Notes under the pieces: model-generated | Databases searched by the model: none | Told to the model about the DNA's origin: nothing | What the model saw: the letters and a program-made list of their open reading frames with translations, nothing else | Assembly (NCBI GenBank): GCA_012515445.1 | Contig: JAAYYI010000074.1 | Span: 1-54,574 of the forward strand | Direction of reading: 5' to 3' | Source of the DNA: Candidatus Bathyarchaeota archaeon | GTDB taxonomy: Archaea > Thermoproteota > Bathyarchaeia > Bathyarchaeales > Bathycorpusculaceae | DNA length: 54,574 bases | Shown: positions 42,828-52,381 of the stretch, one piece after another | How positions within the stretch are numbered: the first letter of the stretch is position 1 | Layout of the letters: each line of letters begins with the position of its first letter | Position numbers and translations under genes: made by a program

Positions 42828-43448
42828 TTAGGTTGGCGGCGGAGGCGGCATATTCTGGTATTGGGGCGCTCCAAGGTTCATCTGAGTTACGGGTTTCTCT
42901 TGGACTTTTCTGTGGTATATTCTTGCTGCGATGCATAACGCGGCGACAGCGATTGAGAGGTAGAATGGCCAGTTAAGCGACGACTGCACCTTAACCGACA
43001 CACCCACGCCTACGTCGCCGATTGCTTCCGGCAGACCCATCGTGCCCGGCCCGTTGATTGGCACATTCATGCCGCCCAAATAAGTCGCCGAGAAATACAA
43101 CGCCAACAAAGCGATGCCGAACAGTATCACTGCGTAGAGCGGTTTCTTGTAGCCGAAGCCCAGAAGCTGCTTAGAGTAGGACCTATTGGGAAACACCGAG
43201 TAGATGAGCATTATTACTCCGCCGGCAGTTAGGGTTAACATGCTGCCCAAGGTTAATGCGTAGACAAGCGGCATAGTCAAGATTTTGCCGAACAGCGCCA
43301 GGTTGTAGGTGACAGGCGAGAGGCTCATCTGGGCGATCGCTGGGTCGCCGACGGTGAACTGCCACCACGGCACAAACATGGAAACAGCAATCAAGACAAG
43401 TGTTAAGACGCCGGCTACCAACGCAACGACGTTAATTTTGCGTTGCAC
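42828..43448 (-). CDS. Four-helix membrane protein with Pro-rich tail
   Basis: A 206-residue protein with about four membrane segments (8-28, 70-95, 102-125, 160-180), a small extracytoplasmic loop and a cytoplasmic tail ending PPPPPT. It follows the exported protein gene at 43452 by three bases, so the two are probably one unit. Function unknown. Confidence 0.7.
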   Translation of the reverse strand: MQRKINVVALVAGVLTLVLIAVSMFVPWWQFTVGDPAIAQMSLSPVTYNLALFGKILTMPLVYALTLGSMLTLTAGGVIMLIYSVFPNRSYSKQLLGFGYKKPLYAVILFGIALLALYFSATYLGGMNVPINGPGTMGLPEAIGDVGVGVSVKVQSSLNWPFYLSIAVAALCIAARIYHRKVQEKPVTQMNLGAPQYQNMPPPPPT

Positions 43449-43451
43449 AGA

Positions 43452-44021
43452 TTACCCTTCCAGATTCAGGGGGACGTCGATGGTGATTGGGTCAGGCAGC
43501 GTTATGGCGATGCCGTTCACGTCGATAGTGGTGTTTACCATCTGAATACTAATCGACGATTGACCAACATAGTTTTCGATGAAGTAAGCCTCCGCCACGT
43601 CGGTCCATACGCCGACCACAACCACTCTTGCGGTGCCGCCCGGCGTTAACGTAACCGGCGGGTTGCTGAGCTCAACTGATACCAATTGATAATTATCCAT
43701 AGTGCTGTAGACATCAGTGCTAAGAGTGTTTAACGAGAATGTATAGTTCACGTTGTTGGTTACGTCTACAACTACTGTGAATGTGTTAGCGTCGCTATCG
43801 ATGTCTGCGCTTACGAATTCGGGGATGATCAAGGAGCCTAAGTCGGTTGAGCCACCCTCACTGAGAAAAAGACCGCCGTCGCCGCCTGTGATGAGGCTAC
43901 CGATTTCGGGGGGAATAACCAGCTCAGTGAGGTTATCCTGATACATCAACGCCACCGCACCTACGGGCGCGACAACCAAGGTTATACTGAGTAAAGTTAG
44001 GATTACGCCAACCACTTGCAT
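43452..44021 (-). CDS. Exported beta-domain protein, possible LEA/WHy-like
   Basis: A 189-residue protein. Residues 1-25 form a signal anchor. The rest is beta-rich with the pattern DIDSDANTFTVVVDVTNN, a turn, then VELSNPPVTLTPGGTARVVVVG. This resembles the WHy/LEA14-like domains that archaea export for stress or adhesion. Such a call is tentative. It pairs with the downstream membrane protein at 42828. Confidence 0.6.
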   Translation of the reverse strand: MQVVGVILTLLSITLVVAPVGAVALMYQDNLTELVIPPEIGSLITGGDGGLFLSEGGSTDLGSLIIPEFVSADIDSDANTFTVVVDVTNNVNYTFSLNTLSTDVYSTMDNYQLVSVELSNPPVTLTPGGTARVVVVGVWTDVAEAYFIENYVGQSSISIQMVNTTIDVNGIAITLPDPITIDVPLNLEG

Positions 44022-44041
44022 GAATAATCAACCTTGATAGC

Positions 44042-44533
44042 CTATGTACCTGTTTGGGTTTTAAGGCTTGTTATTCTCTCAGCGGCACTTAGTTCTGCCT
44101 TCATGATTTCGTCGAAGCGCTTACCGAAGCCTGCCCAGTCAGCTTCAGAGAAATAATCCAAACCGAAAGGCGTCAACTGCTCCTCCTCCTTTTACCAGTG
44201 CGCATGCATAATATCATAGATGGAAGCAAGCTTGTACTTCCAGACTTCTGTGGCAGCGTTAGCGGTTTTAAGAGTCTCAAAGAGCCGCTTCATGTCACTG
44301 TGCTCCACTTCCAATTCAAAAGCTAACCCTCGCATTTCGGAAACCTTCATCATCGCGGGGAAAACCGTTAACTCCTCGGCTTTGTGATGAGCATAAAGTT
44401 GAGCCATTAAGTCTTTTAGTGCTTTAACCCTTAAGTCGCCGTCTTTTTCCGTTGTCTTTGCCATTTTCGCAAAAAAGCGCCTGTAAACGTCGTGATCCTG
44501 TTTGATAGATTCATCTAAACCCAAAACAACCAC
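44042..44533 (-). pseudogene. Hemerythrin-like HHE protein broken by an in-frame TAA
   Basis: The N-terminal 113 codons encode an HHE domain: DHDVYRRFFAKM, HHKAEELTVFP and EVEHSDMKRLF, with the histidines and glutamates of a diiron four-helix bundle. After HAHW an in-frame TAA (44192-44194) cuts the frame, but the same frame reads on as KEEEQLTPFGLDYFS and a further helix to TAG at 44042 (163 codons). TAC or TAT in place of TAA would give an uninterrupted protein. The lost part holds the last metal-binding helix. Confidence 0.75.
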
Positions 44534-44547
44534 CTGAAAATCTAATG

Positions 44548-44566
44548 TAAAAAGAAGAAAAGAAGG
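44548..44566 (-). terminator. Pyrimidine-tract terminator after the beta-helix gene
   Basis: On the minus strand CCTTCTTTTCTTCTTTTTAC follows the stop of the gene at 44588-46012 by about 20 bases. Confidence 0.45.
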
Positions 44567-44587
44567 CTATTTATGCCAATTGACACG

Positions 44588-46012
44588 CTACGGCTTGGCG
44601 GCTCTTCTACGCATATAGAGGATGTTCACGGCAAGCAGAACGGCGACCACTGCGAGAAGCGCAATTACTACGGCAGTAGCCCAATCGATACTCAAGGGGA
44701 CCTGCGGTGTGGGTTCTGTTGGGTTGCTTGTTACTGTCGGGTTTTGGGTGGGCTGCGTTGTGGGTTGAGCGGTAGAGTTTGAATGAGGCTCTGCCGTGGG
44801 TGTGAGGGTTGGTAGAGGTGAGGTAGAGGGGATTGGGACGCTGGAGTCAGGGTAAGCCGCCGTGTTCTCGGAGGTTAGGATTGGCGTGTAAGTGACTTTT
44901 CCCAAGTTGAAGTCGTCGTTAAAATCATAGATGGATTGATCAATCGCTGAGGTGCTTGTTGTTCCCCACCAGTTGTTGGGTATAGAAATATCCGCTGACT
45001 GACCCGAGTAGTCAGTCACCATTTTAACGCTTACCACGTTACCTACGATGTTGTTTCCTGTAACCGTTGGGTTATAGCGGTTAGAAACATAGAGCCCAAC
45101 TTGGTTATTACGAATAGCGTTGTCCTTAACCGTTAAGGCAGTGTTGAGGTTAGCGAAGTTTGGGCTAAAGATTTGGATACCATAATAGCAGTCCGTTATC
45201 AGGTTTTTCTCTACCAGAACGTGGCCACCTCCGCCCCAGCTTCCACCAAACCACAAACCGGCTGCGCCCCCAGATACCTCTGAGGGTTTCGAAATCACAT
45301 TATTAGAGATGACAACGTTCTCCTGTCCGTTATCTCCATAGAAAGTAATGCGTCCGCCATCAAACGTGTTAGCCGTGATGGTCGGTGACCCCCCGGTTAT
45401 GCTGAGTGCCGCTTTTATGGTGTTCTTGTAGATTATGGGTGAATCATTCTTGGATTCGATCGTGGTATCGATAACGTTGTTGGCTAATTTCAGCGAGGTA
45501 TCTATAGTTATGACTGTAGAGTTGATTACCGAGTACTCTATTATTGAACCTGACTGTGACTGCTCATTCCAGCCAGTGCTTAGAGCAGAAAACTGTATAC
45601 TCGAATATACTGGGGGAGCTATCCAAACCGTGTAGGCTTCTGCACCGTAAATATGAATGGGATTTGCGCTTGTACCCCTTGCACTAAAGACACCGTTTAC
45701 TTCTATATGACCGCTCTGGGCTTGCGTGTTTATCGTCACACCCGGCTTAACAAGCATGGTGCCATTTACTCGTATGTAGTATCCGTTGAGGTTTACTACG
45801 GCGCCGTCTTCAACAGTAACTGTGACTCCGTTTTCGATGAGTACATTTCCAGTTAAATTCCAAGGGCCAGCCTCCCGAGACCAAGTTGCATTCGAGCTTA
45901 TAATACCGCTTACAGAACTAGAAGCGATTGCACCCTGAAAACCTAAACTGCTGACTATCGATAAACTGATTAGGACTGCAATAAGAAATAGAGCCGATTT
46001 CTTCATGATCAC
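44588..46012 (-). CDS. NosD-like right-handed beta-helix surface protein
   Basis: A 474-residue exported protein: signal peptide (1-30), a capping region (40-110), then parallel beta-helix repeats of about 23 residues (ISNNVIS, VKDNAIRNNQVGLYVSN, TGNNIVGN) and NNWWG, typical of the NosD/beta-helix family, ending in a Thr-Pro stalk (about 395-440), one membrane helix and RRRAAKP. Such proteins bind or degrade polysaccharide at the cell surface, though no catalytic residues were identified. Confidence 0.82.
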   Translation of the reverse strand: MIMKKSALFLIAVLISLSIVSSLGFQGAIASSSVSGIISSNATWSREAGPWNLTGNVLIENGVTVTVEDGAVVNLNGYYIRVNGTMLVKPGVTINTQAQSGHIEVNGVFSARGTSANPIHIYGAEAYTVWIAPPVYSSIQFSALSTGWNEQSQSGSIIEYSVINSTVITIDTSLKLANNVIDTTIESKNDSPIIYKNTIKAALSITGGSPTITANTFDGGRITFYGDNGQENVVISNNVISKPSEVSGGAAGLWFGGSWGGGGHVLVEKNLITDCYYGIQIFSPNFANLNTALTVKDNAIRNNQVGLYVSNRYNPTVTGNNIVGNVVSVKMVTDYSGQSADISIPNNWWGTTSTSAIDQSIYDFNDDFNLGKVTYTPILTSENTAAYPDSSVPIPSTSPLPTLTPTAEPHSNSTAQPTTQPTQNPTVTSNPTEPTPQVPLSIDWATAVVIALLAVVAVLLAVNILYMRRRAAKP

Positions 46013-46075
46013 ATGCTGAGTACTGGTTGCTTATACAGTTTGGCTGTTTAAGGAAAAATAAGTAATAAAAGAAGC

Positions 46076-46441
46076 TTAGGGAGAAGTCGAATCAGGCTCA
46101 TCTGCCTCTTCGGGCTCTGGCACCTTGGCCTCTTGAGCCTTCGGAACTTGCCCATCAGTTCGGCGTTTCCTAAACAAAATAAACACGTGACCGCGAACTT
46201 CAACCAGCGCCGCCTCCGTTGCATTAGCTGCTTTCTTGGCGATTTCCTCAGCGGTGGTTAGCTCTTTTAGCGCTGCGGGCAGTATTCTGACCTTTACCAT
46301 CTTGTTCTTCTGAAGCTGCTTCTCAATCTCAGCCACAGATTGAGCTGTTAAGCCGTCTTTACCGACCCAGATTGTCGGGTTCTCGTCCTTTAGAACGTGC
46401 CTAACATGGCGCTTCATTCTTGTAGTTATCTTGATACTCAA
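46076..46441 (-). CDS. YhbY/CRM-domain RNA-binding protein
   Basis: A 121-residue CRM protein: HVLKDENPTIWVGKDGLTAQSV and VKVRILP are the classic motifs, followed by the GHVFILFRK end of the fold. The acidic tail (about 100-121) is extra. YhbY-family proteins bind pre-ribosomes and group II-like RNAs. The gene overlaps the RNase P component gene by 41 bases. Confidence 0.92.
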   Translation of the reverse strand: MSIKITTRMKRHVRHVLKDENPTIWVGKDGLTAQSVAEIEKQLQKNKMVKVRILPAALKELTTAEEIAKKAANATEAALVEVRGHVFILFRKRRTDGQVPKAQEAKVPEPEEADEPDSTSP

Positions 46442-46763
46442 TTGCTTTTTGCACCTTTTTCTTCAACATATAACGGGTTTGTTTCCCGCAGTTTAAACAT
46501 GTTACTACGACGTGAGGCTCCCTTTTCTGCTTTACCCTAACTCTGCAGTTAACTCCATGCATAAACAGCGCATTGCATTCCTTGCAGGTTTCCCGTCGGA
46601 ACTCGAGCGGTAACCTGATCTTAGCCGCCATAGCAATCCGCCTTGCTGAAGAAATGTACTGTGTTGTCAGCTTAGGGTTGGCTTTAGCTACGCTTTTAGC
46701 TTGAGCGAACAGTATCTCAACGCGTTGCCTTGCAATGTCTTTTATGCTGCCCTGTTTCATCAT
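46401..46763 (-). CDS. rnp4: Ribonuclease P protein component 4 (Rpr2/Rpp21)
   Basis: A 120-residue Rpr2 protein. A helical N-terminal half (RQRVEILFAQAKSVAKANP and YISSARRIAMAAKI) is followed by a zinc ribbon: CKEC (about 60-63) and CLNCG (about 89-93). It is one of four or five protein cofactors of archaeal RNase P. Confidence 0.93.
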   Translation of the reverse strand: MMKQGSIKDIARQRVEILFAQAKSVAKANPKLTTQYISSARRIAMAAKIRLPLEFRRETCKECNALFMHGVNCRVRVKQKREPHVVVTCLNCGKQTRYMLKKKVQKAIEYQDNYKNEAPC

Positions 46764-46817
46764 AGTTCTTAAACAGTGCAGAAAGAAACGCTTCGCTTAC
46801 ATAACAATTGCGCTACA

Positions 46818-47717
46818 CTAAGCTTGTTTCTCGTTTAGTTCGCGTTTCAGCTGCTCAAGAGCCTTATCCATAGTAAGCGGTTTACACTTAAACGCACGCT
46901 GTGCCAACGAAGTATCAAGCGAAGAATCCACAGGACGCAGTGCAGGCCAACTAAACTGCGAAGCAGACACCTTATCAATCAAGCTCTTATCTAAACCGAA
47001 ACAGTCAGCGATCTTCTCCGCAAACTCAAAGCGGCTAACCCTTGTTGCACCACAAGTATGATACACACCGCTTAAGCGGCGTTCAACCACTTCAAGAGTC
47101 ATATCCGCCAAGTTAGTATTAAGCGTGGGCGTATTCCACTGGTCAGTAACGATTTTTATGCGTTCGCCCTTGCGCAGGCTCTCAATTACCCAAAGCGCAA
47201 AATTCACTTTCCCAGCCGCCGGAGTAGAGCCATACATAACGCTTGGTCTACCGATAAAGAAGTCAGACTCAGGCATCATACTCATGACCACTGTCTCAGC
47301 TTCAAGCTTCGTTAAACCATAATAGTTGACGGGATCTGGCGAGTCCGATTCAACGTAGTATCCCTTCTCGCCGCTAAAAACGTAGTCAGTGGAGATGTAG
47401 ACGAGAAAAGCACCGAGGCGTTTTGCGGCTTTAGCGATGTTTATTGTGCCGTCAACGTTGATTTTCCATGCGAGCTCCTTGTTAAGTTCACACTTATCAA
47501 CATCAGTTAAGGTAGCGGCATGGACAACCACATCAGGTTTTATCCCATCAAAGACCTCACCTACCTGCGCTCTACCGGAGATATCCAGCTTGACAAAGTT
47601 GCCAGAGATAGATGTATCTTGGATGTCAGATGAGTAGACTTCGATGCCGCGTTCAATCGCAAGTTTAGCAAGCTTTGACCCATACAGGCCGCTTGCGCCG
47701 GTAATGAGCAGCTTCAA
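46818..47717 (-). CDS. rmlD: dTDP-4-dehydrorhamnose reductase
   Basis: A 299-residue SDR. GASGLYG at the N-terminus binds NADP(H) and YYGLTKLEAE is the YxxxK active site. It makes the last step to dTDP-L-rhamnose. I chose TTG at 47717, which overlaps the rmlB stop (TTGA) and gives the family-like start KLLITGASG, over ATG 47738, which would add seven residues. Confidence 0.9.
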   Translation of the reverse strand: MKLLITGASGLYGSKLAKLAIERGIEVYSSDIQDTSISGNFVKLDISGRAQVGEVFDGIKPDVVVHAATLTDVDKCELNKELAWKINVDGTINIAKAAKRLGAFLVYISTDYVFSGEKGYYVESDSPDPVNYYGLTKLEAETVVMSMMPESDFFIGRPSVMYGSTPAAGKVNFALWVIESLRKGERIKIVTDQWNTPTLNTNLADMTLEVVERRLSGVYHTCGATRVSRFEFAEKIADCFGLDKSLIDKVSASQFSWPALRPVDSSLDTSLAQRAFKCKPLTMDKALEQLKRELNEKQA

Positions 47718-48721
47718 CGTAAACCGCCTAGCTTCCATGGAGTCGGATGTAGTATAACGTCAGTGGCAAATGGAGTCCACCAGTGCTCATTCTTAAGGTA
47801 CCACTCAACTGTGGATTGCAATACCTGCTCAAACGTGGCTTTAGGCATCCAGCCTAGCTCCCTACGCAACTTGGAAGAGTCTAAACTGTAGCGAATATCG
47901 TGTCCCGGTCGGTCTTCAACAAACGTGATGAGGCTCTCGGGTTTCTTGAGCTGAGCAAGGATTGTCTTAACGATATCAATGTTAGTTTTCTCGTTAGATG
48001 CGGATACATTATAGATTTCGCCCGGTTTACCCTTCTCAAGCACAGTGCCAATCGCTTCACAGTGATCACCGACGTAAATCCAGTCACGGATGTTAGTGCC
48101 CTTACCATAAATCGGCAGCGGCAAATCACGCAATGCACGGATAACCGTTTTAGGAATCAACTTCTCAGGCAACTGATAGGGCCCAAAATTGTTTGTACAA
48201 CGAGTAATAGACACATTCAAGCCATACGTACGATGGTACGAGAGAACAAACATGTCAGCAGCAGCTTTAGACGCGGAATACGGGTTAGACGGTCTAGGCG
48301 GAGTTTCCTCAGTGAATGAACCCTCAATTGCTTCACCGTAAACCTCATCTGTTGAAACCTGCAGAAGCCGCGCCTTATGATTATGACGCCTAATAGCCTC
48401 AAGAATCGTAAATGTGCCCAAAGTGTTGTTTTGGAGAAACATGTTGGGATCAGCGATACTTCTATCCACATGCGTTTCGGCAGCAATGTTGACCACCGCG
48501 TCAACCTGGTGGATAAGCCTGCTCATCAACTGCGGATTGCAGATATCGCCCTTGATGAACGTGTAGCGGCTATCATTCTCTATATCATGCAAGTTAGCGG
48601 GGTTAGCGCCGATACCAACCTTATCAACATTAATCAACTCGTAATCAGGGTGCTTCTCCAGCATGTATCTGCAGAAGTTGCTTCCGATGAATCCTAAACC
48701 GCCAGTCACTAACACTTTCAT
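47714..48721 (-). CDS. rmlB: dTDP-glucose 4,6-dehydratase
   Basis: A 335-residue extended SDR. TGGLGFIGSNF binds NAD. The active site has STDEVYGE (T-D-E) and NPYSASKAAADM (YxxxK). The RRCTNNFGPYQLPEKLIPK substrate loop is standard. It makes dTDP-4-keto-6-deoxyglucose. It overlaps rmlD. Confidence 0.96.
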   Translation of the reverse strand: MKVLVTGGLGFIGSNFCRYMLEKHPDYELINVDKVGIGANPANLHDIENDSRYTFIKGDICNPQLMSRLIHQVDAVVNIAAETHVDRSIADPNMFLQNNTLGTFTILEAIRRHNHKARLLQVSTDEVYGEAIEGSFTEETPPRPSNPYSASKAAADMFVLSYHRTYGLNVSITRCTNNFGPYQLPEKLIPKTVIRALRDLPLPIYGKGTNIRDWIYVGDHCEAIGTVLEKGKPGEIYNVSASNEKTNIDIVKTILAQLKKPESLITFVEDRPGHDIRYSLDSSKLRRELGWMPKATFEQVLQSTVEWYLKNEHWWTPFATDVILHPTPWKLGGLR

Positions 48722-48732
48722 TCTGTTTCAAC

Positions 48733-49236
48733 TCACTTATGTGGTGGACTATTCCAGTCCCAAACTTTACCGACACGTGCATCAGTTTTTTTACCATTAA
48801 CACTTTTCGGGATAAGTGTCGGGTCATCCCATGCACGCCGCTCCTCATCAGGGTTAGAAGAGTCATACAGGTTGGTGGTGAAGTAAACCAGCATCGCCGG
48901 CTCATTACCTACCGCTTTAAAGCCGTGCCAGTAGTGGCCCGGTATACGTACAACCTGTAAATCTGAACCGCTCGAAACCACCTCGTCAAGCTCGCCTGTT
49001 TGGTCGTCATAAGCGCAGATTTTGATGGCGCCCTTAAGCAGCAAGAAGTAATCCATCTGACCACGCAGATGGCGATGCCAAGCGCGGATTACAGTGGGAT
49101 AAGTAAACGAGTGGTTAACCTGCGCTACTTTGTCTTCGCCGAAAAGCTCCTTCCAGTCATTACGCATAGCTTCACAGAAGTAGCCTCGCTCGTCAACGTT
49201 ACGCTTGATCGGCTTTATTTTTATCCCGTCTAACAT
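48733..49236 (-). CDS. rmlC: dTDP-4-dehydrorhamnose 3,5-epimerase-like protein
   Basis: A 167-residue cupin of the RmlC family: IKPIKRNVDERGYFCEAMR, RAWHRHLRGQMDYF (the catalytic His region) and VVRIPGHYWHGFKAV. Compared with canonical RmlC, the HxR-G motif is shifted (WHRHLRGQ) so the precise product could differ. ATG at 49236 follows GGA at 8 bases; a TTG at 49293 would add 19 unsupported residues. Confidence 0.88.
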   Translation of the reverse strand: MLDGIKIKPIKRNVDERGYFCEAMRNDWKELFGEDKVAQVNHSFTYPTVIRAWHRHLRGQMDYFLLLKGAIKICAYDDQTGELDEVVSSGSDLQVVRIPGHYWHGFKAVGNEPAMLVYFTTNLYDSSNPDEERRAWDDPTLIPKSVNGKKTDARVGKVWDWNSPPHK

Positions 49237-49301
49237 CAAAGTATCCTTGCCTGCTTCAAAGTATCCATTTAAATTATTTATAATATTCCCCAATTATCTG
49301 A

Positions 49302-50363
49302 TTATACCTGTAATTCCGAGTAGTCGCCTACATGCAGCTTTATCGTTCTACATCGCTGGTTACGGCTAACCTTAGCGTTTTTACCGATCAAACTGTCCTC
49401 TAAGCGCTCAATATCAGTTATCGTAACGCACTCCTGAACTACACAGTACTCAATGTTTGAGTTACAAACCCGAGAGCCATTGCCAATACTGGTGTATGGC
49501 CCAATAAACGAGTTTTCAACGACTACATCCTTACCGATTACACATGGACCGCGCACCGTGCTGTTGATGATCTGCGAATCCGGCGCCACTTGAACACGGC
49601 CATCGATGGTGCTGTTAACTACTTTTCCCTTCACATCCGCCTCTATGTATTCGTCTAGGATTTTAGCATTAGCCGAGAGAATATCATCCTTTTTACCCGT
49701 ATCAAGCCACCATGAACGCAGAATCTCAGCCTTCACAGTGAAACCCATGTTAATCATCTCTTGAATCGCGTCAGTGATTTCCAACTCGCCGCGCCAAGAG
49801 GGCTTAATCCGCTCTATAGCCTCATGAACCTTATTGGAAAACAGGTAGGTGCCGATAATCGCGAGTTTGCTACCTATCGACGTTTTAGGCTTCTCAACAA
49901 GCCGAATAATGTTCCCTTCATCGTCTAGCTTGGCGATGCCGAACGCTGAGGGATTATCAACCTCTTTTAGTATAATTAATGCATCGAGATGCTCATTCTT
50001 GAACCGTTTAACAAACGACTCCAACCCTTGCCCAGTAACGTTATCGCCTAGGCACATGACAAAGGAATCCTGACCCAGAAACTTGCGTGCTGTCTTCACT
50101 GCATGCGCCAACCCCAGCGGCTCCTGAGGAATATATGAAGCCTCCATGTTCCAGGCGGATCCATCAGCGACGTATTCCTCAACGAAGTGACCTGTCTCAT
50201 GCGCGGTGATGATGCCCACTTTCTTTATTTTTGTCGCCGCAACCTGATCCAGAACGTATCCTAAGACGGGTTTGTTAGCTACCGGTATTAGCTGCTTTGC
50301 ACAGGTAAAAGTCAATGGACGAAGCCTTGTGCCTTTACCGCCGCTGAGGACGAGCGCTTTCAT
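49302..50363 (-). CDS. rmlA: Glucose-1-phosphate thymidylyltransferase (long form)
   Basis: A 353-residue nucleotidyltransferase. LSGGKGTRLRPLT is the nucleotide loop and CLGDNVTGQ, VEKPK and WLDTGKKDD are the sugar-binding motifs. The C-terminal 110 residues form left-handed beta-helix repeats (VNSTIDGRVQV, IINSTVRGPCVIG), which mark the long form common in archaea. A GTG nine bases upstream (50372) is an alternative start. It is divergent from the small gene at 50520. Confidence 0.94.
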   Translation of the reverse strand: MKALVLSGGKGTRLRPLTFTCAKQLIPVANKPVLGYVLDQVAATKIKKVGIITAHETGHFVEEYVADGSAWNMEASYIPQEPLGLAHAVKTARKFLGQDSFVMCLGDNVTGQGLESFVKRFKNEHLDALIILKEVDNPSAFGIAKLDDEGNIIRLVEKPKTSIGSKLAIIGTYLFSNKVHEAIERIKPSWRGELEITDAIQEMINMGFTVKAEILRSWWLDTGKKDDILSANAKILDEYIEADVKGKVVNSTIDGRVQVAPDSQIINSTVRGPCVIGKDVVVENSFIGPYTSIGNGSRVCNSNIEYCVVQECVTITDIERLEDSLIGKNAKVSRNQRCRTIKLHVGDYSELQV

Positions 50364-50519
50364 AGTATTCACATAGTCAAGAGATTAAATGTAGTATTTT
50401 TAACTATCCAAAAACACATGCATCTGTCATTGTGGCTGTGTTAATACAACCACAAAGTAGTATTAACTTTCCCGATGATAGGTATATCATACGCTCACCT
50501 GCCAAGCGGGAGGATTATT

Positions 50520-50708
50520 GTGAAAACAAATTTTATTATACCAACCATTCCTAAAAGAAAGAACAACTGCAAGTACAAGCCAATCTGCACTTTATTCTCC
50601 GATAACAGCTATACCTGCACCCACACCGGCGGAAGTTACTGTGGAAGTTACAGAAAACTCAGCGGAAAACCAGCTAAAAAAGACTATTTGATAGAAATGC
50701 CTCAGTAG
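50520..50708 (+). CDS. Small four-cysteine protein, 62 residues
   Basis: GTG at 50520 follows GGGAGG at six bases, a strong start. The product holds CKYKPIC and TCTHTGGSYCGSYR, giving C-x5-C and C-x7-C, enough for a single zinc or iron-sulfur site. The frame runs between divergent rmlA and the convergent flippase gene. A TATA-like GGTATATCA lies about 35 bases upstream of the start. Function unknown. Confidence 0.7.
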   Translation: MKTNFIIPTIPKRKNNCKYKPICTLFSDNSYTCTHTGGSYCGSYRKLSGKPAKKDYLIEMPQ

Positions 50709-50709
50709 C

Positions 50710-52305
50710 TTAAGACTCAGGTACGTTTTCCTTTTTAGGTTTAGGCATAAACTTTTCAAGCAACACAAGCAGCCAACCTAAAGGTTTACGCAAGGGACCT
50801 AAACCGCTTACTATCTGCCGGACATTCTCAACATCACCGCGACCAATTGTTCTTGTACCGAGCGCAACTGTCAGAAACACGAACACGAACAGTATTAAAC
50901 CCAAGATTAACTCGACAGGGGCACTTAATGAAACCCAACTAACGAAGAGGTAAGTGGCTACTGCCGCGATTGATGAAGAAGCCAAGATTTTAGCGGATGA
51001 CATCCAATCAACGGAGACACCGTAGCGTTTTCTGATAAAATACAGAGAGCAAACTAAAGCAGGAACCGCGACGATGGTGGTTGTAGCTATTAGTCCGATT
51101 ACACCGAATTTTGAGATCAACACGAAGCTAAGCGGGAAACCTATTGCTGCATGAAGCAATGAAAGTTTAAGAGTGAACTTTGTGTCGCCCTGACTGTTAA
51201 TCAAGTTACCGTAACTTAAACTACCGAAAATCGAGAGAAGGTAAACTATTCCGGATAACGCAAGATAAAGCGGCGCTTCAGTATACCTGTTCTGGAATAT
51301 GGTTGCTATCGCTGGCTGAGCAAGCGACATCACGATAAATGTAACTGGAACAACGAGCAGCGAAGCATACTTAACGGAGTACTGGAAGACGTTTTTTAGC
51401 ACTTCCTTATCCTTTTTGTAGTCAAGCTTGGAGAAAGCCGGCAGCAACATCGTTGTAACCGGAGTTGCCACGAACGAAATCAGAACAACAAAGTTCACAG
51501 CCACCGAGTAGTTGCCTATCAAACTGTTATCAGTTACGAATACTGCTAGGATGTTGCTGTAGAAAGTCGTGAGGAAACCGGTCAGGATTGTGCCTATAGA
51601 CAGGGGTAAACCGTACTTCAGCATGGTTTTGATTGTTGAAATTATCTCTAGTTTGCCATCGGTGGGTTTAGGCAGTGACCGATACATCGTGTACATGAGC
51701 AGGATACCGGTTATGCCCGCAACCAGCACAGCGACGGAGAAGCCGATTACTGCACCCATAGTTCCTAAACCCAACAGTACCAGCCCAATAATTACGGCGG
51801 TTTTCACTATCGACTGAATAATCAACATAACGCTGTTTAGGTGCATCCGTTCTAGCCCAGTGAAGGCTGCTGTGGCAGTGTTAACTAATCCGCCTGTGAG
51901 AATAAACAGGGATGTTACTTGGATCAGTTGAGTTATCGCGGGCCGGTTATAGACTTCAGCCAGAAAGCCAGATATGCTTATTGAAAGAACCGACAGCAAG
52001 AGGCCGACGATTAATTGGAAAGCGAGCCCAGAGACGAATATCGCGCGAATCTTATCAGGGTCATTCTGTTGATTGTACTGGGCGCTGTAGCGTACTATAG
52101 CGGTTGTGACGCCCCAGTCGCGGAAGTTAGCCAGAAGGTTAGGCGCAGCTACAGCTACATAGTAGATGCCCATGTTGTCTTCGCCGAGGAAGAAGGCGAT
52201 CGCGATGGTTCCAAGCGACTGGATAACCGTTGATAGTACCAGTCCCCAAAGTAGGTGGAATCCACCTTTAGCTGAAACCTTCGCCATCTCTGCCGCTTTT
52301 GCCAT
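50710..52305 (-). CDS. Polysaccharide flippase, Wzx/MATE-like
   Basis: A 531-residue membrane protein with about 12-14 helices. The opening KGGFHLLWGLVLSTVIQSLGTIAIAFFLG, then YNRPAITQLIQV, matches the oligosaccharide flippase family (RfbX/Wzx), which moves lipid-linked glycans across the membrane. The end (about 480-531) is a cytoplasmic basic tail. It lies in a rhamnose and glycosyltransferase locus. Confidence 0.9.
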   Translation of the reverse strand: MAKAAEMAKVSAKGGFHLLWGLVLSTVIQSLGTIAIAFFLGEDNMGIYYVAVAAPNLLANFRDWGVTTAIVRYSAQYNQQNDPDKIRAIFVSGLAFQLIVGLLLSVLSISISGFLAEVYNRPAITQLIQVTSLFILTGGLVNTATAAFTGLERMHLNSVMLIIQSIVKTAVIIGLVLLGLGTMGAVIGFSVAVLVAGITGILLMYTMYRSLPKPTDGKLEIISTIKTMLKYGLPLSIGTILTGFLTTFYSNILAVFVTDNSLIGNYSVAVNFVVLISFVATPVTTMLLPAFSKLDYKKDKEVLKNVFQYSVKYASLLVVPVTFIVMSLAQPAIATIFQNRYTEAPLYLALSGIVYLLSIFGSLSYGNLINSQGDTKFTLKLSLLHAAIGFPLSFVLISKFGVIGLIATTTIVAVPALVCSLYFIRKRYGVSVDWMSSAKILASSSIAAVATYLFVSWVSLSAPVELILGLILFVFVFLTVALGTRTIGRGDVENVRQIVSGLGPLRKPLGWLLVLLEKFMPKPKKENVPES

Positions 52306-52381
52306 TTTCTCTCTTTGCCGCTTGTTTATGGTGTTGGTGCTTTGCTGTGTTTTATCGGTTACGGTTAAACAATGCTATTTC

